Shown one piece after another: positions 35,308 through 43,388 of a stretch of 64,000 bases of DNA. Within the stretch, counting starts at the first letter, position 1. Every line of letters begins with the position of its first letter. Location: positions 1 through 64,000 of the forward strand of contig CABVRZ010000010.1 of assembly GCA_902500775.1 (NCBI GenBank), written 5' to 3'. Origin of the DNA: an uncultured Nitrospira sp. (GTDB lineage Bacteria; Nitrospirota; Nitrospiria; Nitrospirales; Nitrospiraceae). The position numbers and the translations under genes are program-made. Under the pieces are notes generated by a model. The model had not been told where the DNA came from. It saw only the letters and a list, made by a program, of their open reading frames with translations, and ran no database searches.

Positions 35308-36738
35308 TTATCGTTGGGTCCCACCGACTGTAATTTCATCCACCTTGATCGTCGGCAGACCAACCCCGACCGGCACTGACTGACCATCTTTGCCACAGGT
35401 CCCAATGCCATTGTCGAGCTTAAGATCGTGCCCTACCATTGATACCTTGGTCAGAATTTCCGGGCCATTGCCGATCAGCGTCGCCCCCTTCACTGGCTTG
35501 GTAATCTGGCCATCCTCGATGAGATAGGCTTCACTAGCGGAGAACACGAATTTTCCATTCGTGATATCGACCTGCCCTCCACCAAACGACACGGCATAGA
35601 GGCCCTTCTTGACGGATCGAATGATGTCCTGTGGATCCGACTCCCCTGCCAGCATGAACGTATTCGTCATTCGAGGGAGTACCACACTCTGATAATTCTC
35701 CCGTCGTCCGTTGCCGGTCAGGGGAATCCCCATGAGGCGTGCATTGAGCTTGTCCGTGATATAGCCACGGAGGATGCCCTTCTCAATGAGCGTCGTACAG
35801 CCGGTCGGCGTACCTTCATCATCCATGTTCAAGGAGCCGCGCCGAAAGGGAAGAGTGCCGTCATCCACAATCGTACAGACATCCGACGCGACGCGTTTGC
35901 CGATCAGGCTGGAAAACGCTGAGGTCTTCTTTCGATTGAAGTCCGCTTCGAGTCCATGGCCGATCGCTTCGTGTAATAAGATCCCGGGCCACCCACCGGC
36001 CAACACGACCGGCATCACTCCAGCCGGCGCATCAACGGCCGACAAATTGAGAATGGCTTCTCGCGCGGCTTCCCGGGCATAACTCAAATGGCGGTTGTCT
36101 TCTCGATAGTAGGTAAAGGCAACCCGACCCCCACCGCCGAAACTACCCACTTGGCGATTGTCTTGATCTTCCGCGATACAGGTGATCTGCAGCCGTGACA
36201 GGGGTTGGATGTCACTGACGAGTGTCCCATCAGAGGTCGCCACCACCACGACCTTATATTCGGTATTAAACGACGCCATGACATTCTTGATACGAGGATC
36301 ATAGCGCCTCGCTTCAGCATCGATTTCGTTTAACAATGCCACGCGCTCCGCGGTCGCCACCTCGGCCTTCGCTCGCTCGATCGGATACAGGTCTCGGGTC
36401 GGTCGTCGTTGCGTGGGCACCGGAACGGAAGAGTTCCCTTTGGGGGAATTCGCGATATACCGAGCGGTGTCGGCGGCAATCTCAAGGTCCCGCTTCGTCA
36501 ATTCATCCGAATAGGCAAACCCCGTCTTTTCTCCTGCGGTGGCCCGAACCCCAACTCCCTGCGACACACTCTTGGCCGCCCGCTTGACGATCCCTTCTTC
36601 CATCGAGACAGATTCGGACGTACGAGATTCGAAATACAGGTCCGCATACTCCACGTCTCGGACCTTCACCCGATCCAGCGCGTGCTGCGCCTCGAGCTCG
36701 GTGACACCGAATGTCGTCAGTTGAACTGGCTCTGGCAT
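35308..36738 (-). CDS. tldD: Metalloprotease subunit TldD
   Basis: 476 residues. The zinc-binding HEAIGHGLEADF motif lies near residue 255, preceded by VVLAGGWPGILL. Further family segments are YADLYFESRTSESVSMEEGIVKR at the N-terminus and FSASEAYLIEDGQITKPVKGATLIGNGPE at the C-terminus. It is the catalytic partner of PmbA, acting on peptides inside the cytoplasm. The gene is divergent from uppS, with a 200-bp intergenic region between them. There is no candidate peptide precursor next to it. Confidence 0.95.
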   Translation of the reverse strand: MPEPVQLTTFGVTELEAQHALDRVKVRDVEYADLYFESRTSESVSMEEGIVKRAAKSVSQGVGVRATAGEKTGFAYSDELTKRDLEIAADTARYIANSPKGNSSVPVPTQRRPTRDLYPIERAKAEVATAERVALLNEIDAEARRYDPRIKNVMASFNTEYKVVVVATSDGTLVSDIQPLSRLQITCIAEDQDNRQVGSFGGGGRVAFTYYREDNRHLSYAREAAREAILNLSAVDAPAGVMPVVLAGGWPGILLHEAIGHGLEADFNRKKTSAFSSLIGKRVASDVCTIVDDGTLPFRRGSLNMDDEGTPTGCTTLIEKGILRGYITDKLNARLMGIPLTGNGRRENYQSVVLPRMTNTFMLAGESDPQDIIRSVKKGLYAVSFGGGQVDITNGKFVFSASEAYLIEDGQITKPVKGATLIGNGPEILTKVSMVGHDLKLDNGIGTCGKDGQSVPVGVGLPTIKVDEITVGGTQR

Positions 36739-36859
36739 ACCGGCCTCTTACTTCTTTCCTCAGTAACGACTGGAGAGGCAGTATAGCCCATTCGTTTCCA
36801 ACCTCGCAATGCAACAATCCGTGAAACCTCGTATTTCTCAGTATTTGCCTTGAGATCGT

Positions 36860-36888
36860 TTGACATTCTCGGTTCTCGCCAGTAGACT
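36860..36888 (+). promoter_or_regulatory. Sigma70-type promoter of the uppS operon
   Basis: TTGACA (36860-36865), a 17-bp spacer and TAGACT (36883-36888) form a near-consensus promoter about 55 bp before the uppS start. It would drive the uppS-cdsA-dxr-rseP-proS series. Confidence 0.6.
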
Positions 36889-36941
36889 CTTGCACAATTC
36901 TGCCTACGCATGACGACTAGAATACGCTCGCTCAGGACACT

Positions 36942-37727
36942 ATGACTCGCAGTCCCACCGAAGATCTCGATCACCTGCCTGAAAGTGAATTGAGTGCCAA
37001 GTTGGAGGCGGAACTCCTCCCCAAACATGTGGCCGTCATCATGGATGGCAATGGGCGCTGGGCCGAGTTGCGCGGGCTCCCTCGCATCGCCGGCCATCGT
37101 GAAGGCATTAACTCCGTCCGAGAGATGATCACCCTGTGCTTGGAGCTTGGCATTCATGCGCTCACCATCTACGCCTTTTCCCAGGAGAATTGGAATCGTC
37201 CAACTCAAGAAATCAGCGCCTTGATGGGACTCTTGGAACATTATCTCTCCACGGAGCGTGCCAGCCTGGTTGAACAAGGCGTCCGTTTTCGCGCCGTCGG
37301 ACGCCATGAGCTGTTGCCCCTCTCCGCACAACACTGGGTTCGCACGACCGAAAAAGAAACGGCCCATCTTGAGAAATTGATCTTGACCGTCGCCCTCAGC
37401 TATGGGGGACGTGCGGAAATCGTCGATGCGGTAAAGGCATTGGTGAGAGACGTGCATGCTGGGACCGTTCAGGCAGAGCAGATTGAAGAACACACGATCC
37501 AACAGTATCTCTCGACCCATCCACTCCCCGACCCGGATCTTCTGATCCGGACCAGCGGAGAAACTCGGATCAGTAACTTTCTCCTCTGGCAGTTGGCCTA
37601 CACCGAGCTCTGTTTTACCCCAACCCTGTGGCCTGATTTTAGGCGACGAGAGTTTCTCCTTGCACTGATCGAGTATCAACGTCGGGAACGCCGATTCGGC
37701 AGGGTGCTCAGTACCATACCATCATAG
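36942..37727 (+). CDS. uppS: Isoprenyl transferase, undecaprenyl diphosphate synthase
   Basis: 261 residues. The catalytic Asp is D35 in VAVIMDGNGRWAE, followed by RIAGHREGINSVREM and YAFSQENWNRP; the C-terminal substrate site is PDPDLLIRTSGETRISNFLLW with the family RxSGExRxS motif. UppS adds eight isoprene units in cis to farnesyl diphosphate to give the lipid carrier for peptidoglycan. About 20 extra residues precede the usual N-terminus. The gene is the first of a classical envelope/isoprenoid cluster with cdsA and dxr. Confidence 0.95.
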   Translation: MTRSPTEDLDHLPESELSAKLEAELLPKHVAVIMDGNGRWAELRGLPRIAGHREGINSVREMITLCLELGIHALTIYAFSQENWNRPTQEISALMGLLEHYLSTERASLVEQGVRFRAVGRHELLPLSAQHWVRTTEKETAHLEKLILTVALSYGGRAEIVDAVKALVRDVHAGTVQAEQIEEHTIQQYLSTHPLPDPDLLIRTSGETRISNFLLWQLAYTELCFTPTLWPDFRRREFLLALIEYQRRERRFGRVLSTIPS

Positions 37728-37736
37728 CCAATCCTT

Positions 37737-38627
37737 GTGGGATACCCTCTCGCGACAGACACCATCGTCCACGATTCAAGATCTGTGACCACTTCACCCA
37801 CACGCACGCGGCAATTTGATCTCCGGCGGCTCTATACCGCCGCCGTGCTGATTCCCGCCGTCTACATCATTATCGTCCACCTGGCGCCATGGGCCCTCAC
37901 GCTCCTCCTGATCGCCGTCGGGTCGATTGCCCTGCTCGAACTGTATCGGCTCAGCTTCCAATCACGGTTGAACTCTGTGCTCGTCGGCGTCGGGATGGCG
38001 GTCTTTGTCCTTACCGTTGCCCGTTCTCACGTGTCACTGCCCTTTCCGGAATTACTGCTCGGGGGTGCAGCTGCGTTGGCCATGACCGCCATTTTTGTCG
38101 CCACGTCGTCAACCTTCCGCTGGAAAGACCCGCTACTGACCATGCTCGGTGTTCTCTATATCGGCCTCCCCTTGAGCACCGTCGTCTCGGCTCGGGTCCT
38201 CCCCTCCGGAGCATTTCTGGTCTTGTTCTTGGCGGTCGTCACCTGGGCATCAGACGCTGGCGCCTACTATGTCGGAACCCTGTGGGGCAAACATCCACTC
38301 ATGCCGTCCGTCAGTCCAAAGAAAACGTTTGAAGGACTCCTGGGCGGGCTTGCTGGAGCCATTGCGGCTGCACTCTTGGCTCGCCTCTGGTTCGCCTCAG
38401 AACTGTCATGGTTCGACGCAGTTGCGCTCGGCATCCTCCTAACACTCACAGGCCTGGTCGGAGACCTGTTTGAATCTGTGATTAAACGCCGAGCAGGCGT
38501 CAAGGACTCTGGAGGCATTCTACCGGGCCATGGGGGGATGCTGGACCGAATCGATAGTCTCTTGTTCACCGCTCCCACTTTTTACTACTATGTTGCATAC
38601 GTTCGAGGGTTGTTGCCGCCTCTATAG
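37737..38627 (+). CDS. cdsA: Phosphatidate cytidylyltransferase
   Basis: 296 residues if started at the GTG at 37737; a GTG near 37785 is an alternative closer to the first membrane segment. The protein has about seven hydrophobic segments and the family signature SPKKTFEGLLGG, then GDLFESVIKRRAGVKDSGGI and LPGHGGMLDRIDSL. CdsA makes CDP-diacylglycerol from phosphatidic acid and CTP at the inner membrane, for all later phospholipids. It lies nine bases after uppS. Confidence 0.95.
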   Translation: MGYPLATDTIVHDSRSVTTSPTRTRQFDLRRLYTAAVLIPAVYIIIVHLAPWALTLLLIAVGSIALLELYRLSFQSRLNSVLVGVGMAVFVLTVARSHVSLPFPELLLGGAAALAMTAIFVATSSTFRWKDPLLTMLGVLYIGLPLSTVVSARVLPSGAFLVLFLAVVTWASDAGAYYVGTLWGKHPLMPSVSPKKTFEGLLGGLAGAIAAALLARLWFASELSWFDAVALGILLTLTGLVGDLFESVIKRRAGVKDSGGILPGHGGMLDRIDSLLFTAPTFYYYVAYVRGLLPPL

Positions 38628-38657
38628 TCCTCTAGTAAAAGATGGGGAGGAGATGAC

Positions 38658-39821
38658 ATGAAATCAATTATCATCCTAGGATCCACCGGATCGATCGGCA
38701 CCAATACCCTGGATATCGTGCAACGATTTCCCGATGAATTCCGAGTCGTCGGACTGACGGCCGGCAACAACATCGACAAGTTGGAAGAGCAGATTCGGCG
38801 CTTCAGACCTCAGGCCGTGGCCGTCTCGACCGAATCTTCCGCCGCGCTCCTTCGAGCCCGTTGCGCCGCCCTTCCGGTAGACATTCTGTCCGGTGAAGAA
38901 GGGATCGCCTCTGTCGCCTCGGGACTCGACGCCGGATTGGTGATTTCCGCCATCGTCGGTGCAGCCGGGCTTCTCCCGACCCTCGCTGCCATCCGAAGCG
39001 GCAAACACATTGCCCTGGCGAATAAAGAGCCGATGGTCATGGCCGGGAAGTTGATGCAGGAGGAGGCCAGAAAATACGGGGTCAGGATTTTCCCCGTCGA
39101 CAGCGAACACAGTGCCATTTTTCAGTCGTTGGAAGGACACCGAATTGAAGACGTCCGCCGATTAATTCTGACGGCCTCGGGAGGGGCGCTCTGGACCGTC
39201 TCCCAAGAAGACCTCCAACACGTTACACCAGAACGAGCCCTGCAGCACCCGAACTGGAAGATGGGTGCCAAGATCACGATCGATTCCGCCACGCTGATGA
39301 ACAAGGGATTAGAGGTCGTTGAGGCCCACTGGCTGTTTGATATTCCTGAGTCCCGCATCGATGTCATGGTGCATCGAGAAAGCATTATCCACTCACTGGT
39401 CGAATATCACGACCGTTCGATGATCGCGCAGCTGGGACTTCCGGACATGCGAACCCCCATCTCGTATGCCATGCGATATCCTGGCAGAATGGCACTCGAC
39501 CTCCCATCTCTGGACCTGACGGAGATCGGTCGGCTCTCATTCTGTAAGCCGGATCATGACCGATTTCCCTGCCTCAACCTGGGGTACGAATCGCTTCGAA
39601 TCGGGGGGACTATGCCCGCCGTCATGAATGCCGCTAACGAAATCGCCGTGGACGCTTTCCTCAACCACGGTCTTCGGTTTATCGAAATTGCATCGGTGAT
39701 CCGCAGTACCATGGATGCACATGCCCCACATGAGATCTCATCCCTCGATGAGGCCTTGGAAGCCGATCGCTGGGCTCGCGAAAAGGCCGAATCGCTGGTG
39801 CATGCGTTGCCTCGCGTATGA
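38658..39821 (+). CDS. dxr: 1-deoxy-D-xylulose 5-phosphate reductoisomerase
   Basis: 387 residues with ggggaggag as ribosome binding site. The NADPH-binding ILGSTGSIGTNTLDIV opens the protein; the metal/substrate loop is FPVDSEHSAIFQ, followed by ILTASGGAL, and MGAKITIDSATLMNKGLEVVEA is the conserved central segment. Dxr converts 1-deoxyxylulose 5-phosphate to methylerythritol 4-phosphate, so the organism makes isoprenoids by the MEP pathway. Its products feed UppS in the same operon and the hopanoid route (hpnD, hpnE) elsewhere in the window. Confidence 0.97.
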   Translation: MKSIIILGSTGSIGTNTLDIVQRFPDEFRVVGLTAGNNIDKLEEQIRRFRPQAVAVSTESSAALLRARCAALPVDILSGEEGIASVASGLDAGLVISAIVGAAGLLPTLAAIRSGKHIALANKEPMVMAGKLMQEEARKYGVRIFPVDSEHSAIFQSLEGHRIEDVRRLILTASGGALWTVSQEDLQHVTPERALQHPNWKMGAKITIDSATLMNKGLEVVEAHWLFDIPESRIDVMVHRESIIHSLVEYHDRSMIAQLGLPDMRTPISYAMRYPGRMALDLPSLDLTEIGRLSFCKPDHDRFPCLNLGYESLRIGGTMPAVMNAANEIAVDAFLNHGLRFIEIASVIRSTMDAHAPHEISSLDEALEADRWAREKAESLVHALPRV

Positions 39822-39882
39822 TCGTTTGCATTTCACAGCATGAATGTTAGAGTAAGAGCCTGAACTGAGACAGGGAGTTTCC

Positions 39883-41274
39883 ATGACGTCTATACTTGCC
39901 TGGTCGCCCGATACCTTGTGGTTGCTACTCCAAAAGGCCTGGTGGTTTCTCGTGGTCCTTGGCGTCCTCGTCGCCTTCCATGAGCTCGGCCATTTTCTGG
40001 CCGCACGCTGGGTGGGAGTGAAAGTCCTCAAGTTTTCCATCGGCTTCGGCCCGAAAATCTTCGGCCGACAGGTAGGTGAGACCGAATACCTCGTTTCTGC
40101 CGTCCCGCTCGGTGGCTATGTCAAATTGTTCGGAGAAGACGAAGCAGAAGCCACCACCCCTGACGACCGTCGACGATCATTCGCCCATCAGGGACTTTGG
40201 GGAAAGGTTCTGATCGTGGCTGCCGGTCCTGGATTTAATTTCATTTTGGCCTACTTGATCTTCGCTGGGTGGCTCTCGACCGGAACTCCCTTATTTGTAC
40301 CAACCTTCCGTGACCTCAGTGCCGATATCGAGGCATTGGTTCCCGATTCCCCCGCGGCAAAGGCAGGGATGGAAGTGGGCGACCGAGTCGTCAAGGTCAA
40401 CGGGAAGGATATTTCGACCAAGACCGAGCTCTTGGATTTCATCGCAAAAAGCAAGGGACAGCCCGTCACCCTCGAAGTCCGCCGAGAGGGACAATCGAAA
40501 ACCCTTACCGCGACTCCTGTCACCATTTCGGGGGACGGCGCACACGACAACGAACCGCTCTACACGATCGGTGTTGAAGAAACGCCGCCGCTGGTCACCT
40601 CGGTGATGCACGGATCACCGGCCGCATCGGCCGGAGTACAGCCAGGTGATCGCGTGGTCGCGATCCGAGGGCAGACCATCTACACCTGGGCACAGATGAC
40701 GACTCAGGTCAGAGAACACCCGCTACAACCTCTCACATTTGAAGTTCTTCGAGAGGGAATACGGACAACCTTGACCGTGACACCATCCAGTGAAAAGGTC
40801 ACAGCCAACGGGCAGACAGTTGAAGTTGGGAAGATTGGTATTTCTGGCCCTGGCCGCTCGTTGATGCGCTCCAACAACCCCGCAGAAGCCGTCTACCATG
40901 GGCTGGAAGCTACCTGGGGCTGGACTGAACTGACTGCGGTTGGTCTTTATAAAATGGTGGTCGGTGATATCTCGAGTAAGAACATCGGCGGACCGCTGAC
41001 GATCGCCAATATTTCTGGGGAAGCTGCGTCCCAGGGTGCCTCCAGTGTCATCTTCTTGATCGCCATCCTCAGCATCAATCTCGGTGTGCTCAACCTGCTC
41101 CCCATTCCCATCCTCGACGGTGGGCACTTGCTCTTTTTCTTGATTGAAGGCATTCTGCGCAAACCGCTCGGCGAACGGCAACGAGAAGTTGCCCAGCAGG
41201 TCGGACTGGTACTCCTGGTCGGGGTCATGATCTTTGCCTTCTGGAATGACTTGGAACGGATTTTCGCCCGCTAG
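39883..41274 (+). CDS. rseP: Site-2 intramembrane protease RseP
   Basis: 463 residues. The zinc motif HELGH is at residues 33-37 in the first membrane segment, and the second active-site motif is LNLLPIPILDGGHLLFF near the C-terminus. Between them lie two PDZ domains (around VPDSPAAKAGMEVGDRVVKVNG and MHGSPAASAGVQPGDRVVAIRG). RseP cleaves anti-sigma factors and leftover signal peptides in the inner membrane as part of the envelope stress response. A ribosome binding site (caggga) precedes the ATG. A weaker promoter, TTGCAT-16-TAGAGT, may lie at 39826-39853. Confidence 0.95.
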   Translation: MTSILAWSPDTLWLLLQKAWWFLVVLGVLVAFHELGHFLAARWVGVKVLKFSIGFGPKIFGRQVGETEYLVSAVPLGGYVKLFGEDEAEATTPDDRRRSFAHQGLWGKVLIVAAGPGFNFILAYLIFAGWLSTGTPLFVPTFRDLSADIEALVPDSPAAKAGMEVGDRVVKVNGKDISTKTELLDFIAKSKGQPVTLEVRREGQSKTLTATPVTISGDGAHDNEPLYTIGVEETPPLVTSVMHGSPAASAGVQPGDRVVAIRGQTIYTWAQMTTQVREHPLQPLTFEVLREGIRTTLTVTPSSEKVTANGQTVEVGKIGISGPGRSLMRSNNPAEAVYHGLEATWGWTELTAVGLYKMVVGDISSKNIGGPLTIANISGEAASQGASSVIFLIAILSINLGVLNLLPIPILDGGHLLFFLIEGILRKPLGERQREVAQQVGLVLLVGVMIFAFWNDLERIFAR

Positions 41275-41325
41275 ACGGAATGCTGAAACCTTCCACTAGT
41301 CAACTCACACGCTAGCTACAACACC

Positions 41326-43044
41326 ATGAAGACATCTCAATTACTTATCCCCACCTTGAGGGATGATCCTGGTGAAGCGGAAACCGTTAGCCATCGGCTG
41401 ATGTTGCGCGCCGGAATGATTCGGAAGGTTGCGGCGGGCATCTACACCTATCTTCCGCTCGGCCTCCGAGTGATCCGAAAAATCGAACAGATCATCCGGG
41501 AGGAAATGAACCGCGCAGGCGCACAGGAACTCCTGATGCCGATCGCCTCTCCGGCCGAACTCTGGAAGGAAACCGCTCGTTGGGACTATTACGGCAAGGA
41601 GCTCCTCCGTTTCAAAGATCGTCATGAACGGGATTTTTGCCTAGGCCCCACGCATGAAGAAGTCATTACCGATCTCTTCAGACGGGAAGTCCGGTCCTAC
41701 CGCCAACTTCCACTGAACCTGTATCAAATTCAAACGAAGTTTCGAGATGAGATCCGTCCCCGCTTTGGGCTCATGCGAGGCCGTGAATTCATCATGAAGG
41801 ATGCGTATAGCTTTGACCTCGATGAGAATGGCGCCAAGGTCAGCTATCAAAACATGTACGACGCGTACACCAGGATCTTCACCCGATGCGGACTGACCTT
41901 CCGGGCGGTCGAAGCCGACACCGGGCTCATCGGTGGAGATATCTCGCACGAGTTCATGGTGCTGGCAGAGACCGGCGAGGCCACGGTGGCCTATAGTGAT
42001 CAAGGCTCCTACGCCGCCAACCTTGAACGGGCGGAAGTGCTTCCATCGTCCGAGGTTGATACGGCTCCGCTGCGACCTATGGCTCCCATTGCCACCCCAC
42101 AGTGTCGAACCGTGGACGAGGTTACGACCTTTCTTAAGATCCCCCCCCGTCAACTAGTCAAGACGCTGTTGTATCGTGCTGGAGCCAACACCGTTGCTGT
42201 GCTGATCCGAGGGGATCACGAGGTGAATGAGGTCAAATTGGCACGGTTGCTCCAAGTCACCGATATCGGTCTGGCCGATCCAGAGACTGTCCAACGTGTG
42301 ACAGGAGCCCCTCCTGGCTTTGCTGGGCCGGTCGGCCTGCAGCAGACCAGAATCTTGGCTGATCATGCGATCAAGGGAATGAGAAACGCCGTCATTGGAG
42401 CCAACAAAGCCGAGACCCACTACCAGGACGTCAATCTCGACCGAGACTTTACGGTTGAACAATTTGCGGACCTTCGCAACGCCCAACCAGGGGATCCTTC
42501 TCCCCGTGGGAATGGCGTATTAACGCTCGCAAAAGGGATTGAGGTCGGGCAGGTTTTTTTGCTCGGTACGAAGTACAGTCAAAAGATGACGGCCACCATA
42601 TTGGACGACCAGGGAAAGGAACGCCTGGCCATTATGGGTTGCTACGGCATCGGTGTTGGGCGGACCGCCGCTGCCGCAATCGAACAGAACCATGACGAGA
42701 AAGGGATTATCTGGCCTTACCCCATTGCCCCAGTCCATGTACATCTCTTAACCGTCAGCCAATCGGAGCGGACGACCGATGTGGCCTCCCGTCTCTATGC
42801 TGACCTCATGACCGCCGGATTCGAGGTCTTGTGGGACGATCGGCCCGAGCGAGCCGGGGTCAAGTTCAACGACGCCGATCTGATCGGTGCCCCGTTCCAA
42901 CTCATCGTCGGCGACAAAGGCCTTGCCGATGGCATCGTCGAGATGAAGATACGAAGAAATGGAGCCAAGTCCCGGATCACACCAAGTGAGCTCATTACCC
43001 ATCTCAAAACACTCTCCCTTGAAATCGCTGCTGCTTCTGTCTAA
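41326..43044 (+). CDS. proS: Prolyl-tRNA synthetase (bacterial type)
   Basis: 572 residues. The class II core is visible: GIYTYLPLGLRVIRKIEQIIREEMNRAG, motif 2 FRDEIRPRFGLMRGREFIMKD, and motif 3 GCYGIGVGRTAAAAIEQNHD. The middle part (about 230-390) is the INS editing domain that hydrolyses mischarged Ala-tRNAPro (for example VAVLIRGDHEVNEVKLARL). The C-terminal anticodon-binding domain follows. Length and domain order are those of the E. coli-type enzyme. It ends the conserved gene series that begins with uppS. A run of eight C lies at 42141-42148. Confidence 0.97.
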   Translation: MKTSQLLIPTLRDDPGEAETVSHRLMLRAGMIRKVAAGIYTYLPLGLRVIRKIEQIIREEMNRAGAQELLMPIASPAELWKETARWDYYGKELLRFKDRHERDFCLGPTHEEVITDLFRREVRSYRQLPLNLYQIQTKFRDEIRPRFGLMRGREFIMKDAYSFDLDENGAKVSYQNMYDAYTRIFTRCGLTFRAVEADTGLIGGDISHEFMVLAETGEATVAYSDQGSYAANLERAEVLPSSEVDTAPLRPMAPIATPQCRTVDEVTTFLKIPPRQLVKTLLYRAGANTVAVLIRGDHEVNEVKLARLLQVTDIGLADPETVQRVTGAPPGFAGPVGLQQTRILADHAIKGMRNAVIGANKAETHYQDVNLDRDFTVEQFADLRNAQPGDPSPRGNGVLTLAKGIEVGQVFLLGTKYSQKMTATILDDQGKERLAIMGCYGIGVGRTAAAAIEQNHDEKGIIWPYPIAPVHVHLLTVSQSERTTDVASRLYADLMTAGFEVLWDDRPERAGVKFNDADLIGAPFQLIVGDKGLADGIVEMKIRRNGAKSRITPSELITHLKTLSLEIAAASV

Positions 43045-43388
43045 CCTGTTCTCCAAGCCTTCAGCGCTCGTTGTGTGCACAGACCGCCTCCATCGACAGA
43101 AATCGCCTTTTCCTTGCCTTCTCGTCTCGTTCGTCTAGACTGAACCGAGGCAGGCGATAACATAATTGTCTAAGACAGTTCACAACATAATTGTGGAAGG
43201 TGCGTAGCCCAGTTCGGGAAAGCCTACAGCAACCGAAGAGGCAACACGTGCTCTGTTCTGTACGTTGAGCCTCGGAGCGACAGAGGAGCAAGGCTGGAGG
43301 ACTTTTTTGCATCGTGTGACCACATCATGACCAGGCACTCCTTCATCCAGCGCGAAGCCCGACTCCATCACGTAACTAACTCGGTCAG
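43045..43388. other. 344-bp gap after proS
   Basis: No gene is supported here. An 11-bp direct repeat aacataattgt occurs at 43159-43169 and 43184-43194, 25 bp apart, which would place the two copies on nearly the same DNA face; it could be a regulator site for the ATPase gene at 43389. The rest carries short unconvincing frames only. Confidence 0.35.

Noticed and set aside
33854-36738. Functional link of TldD/PmbA with the HExxH enzyme as one peptide-maturation system
   Set aside because: The loci are over 20 kb apart, and tldD/pmbA are widespread housekeeping genes.
36717-37679. 320-codon open frame on the minus strand opposite uppS
   Set aside because: It is fully antisense to uppS, whose motifs are complete, and its protein shows no domain.
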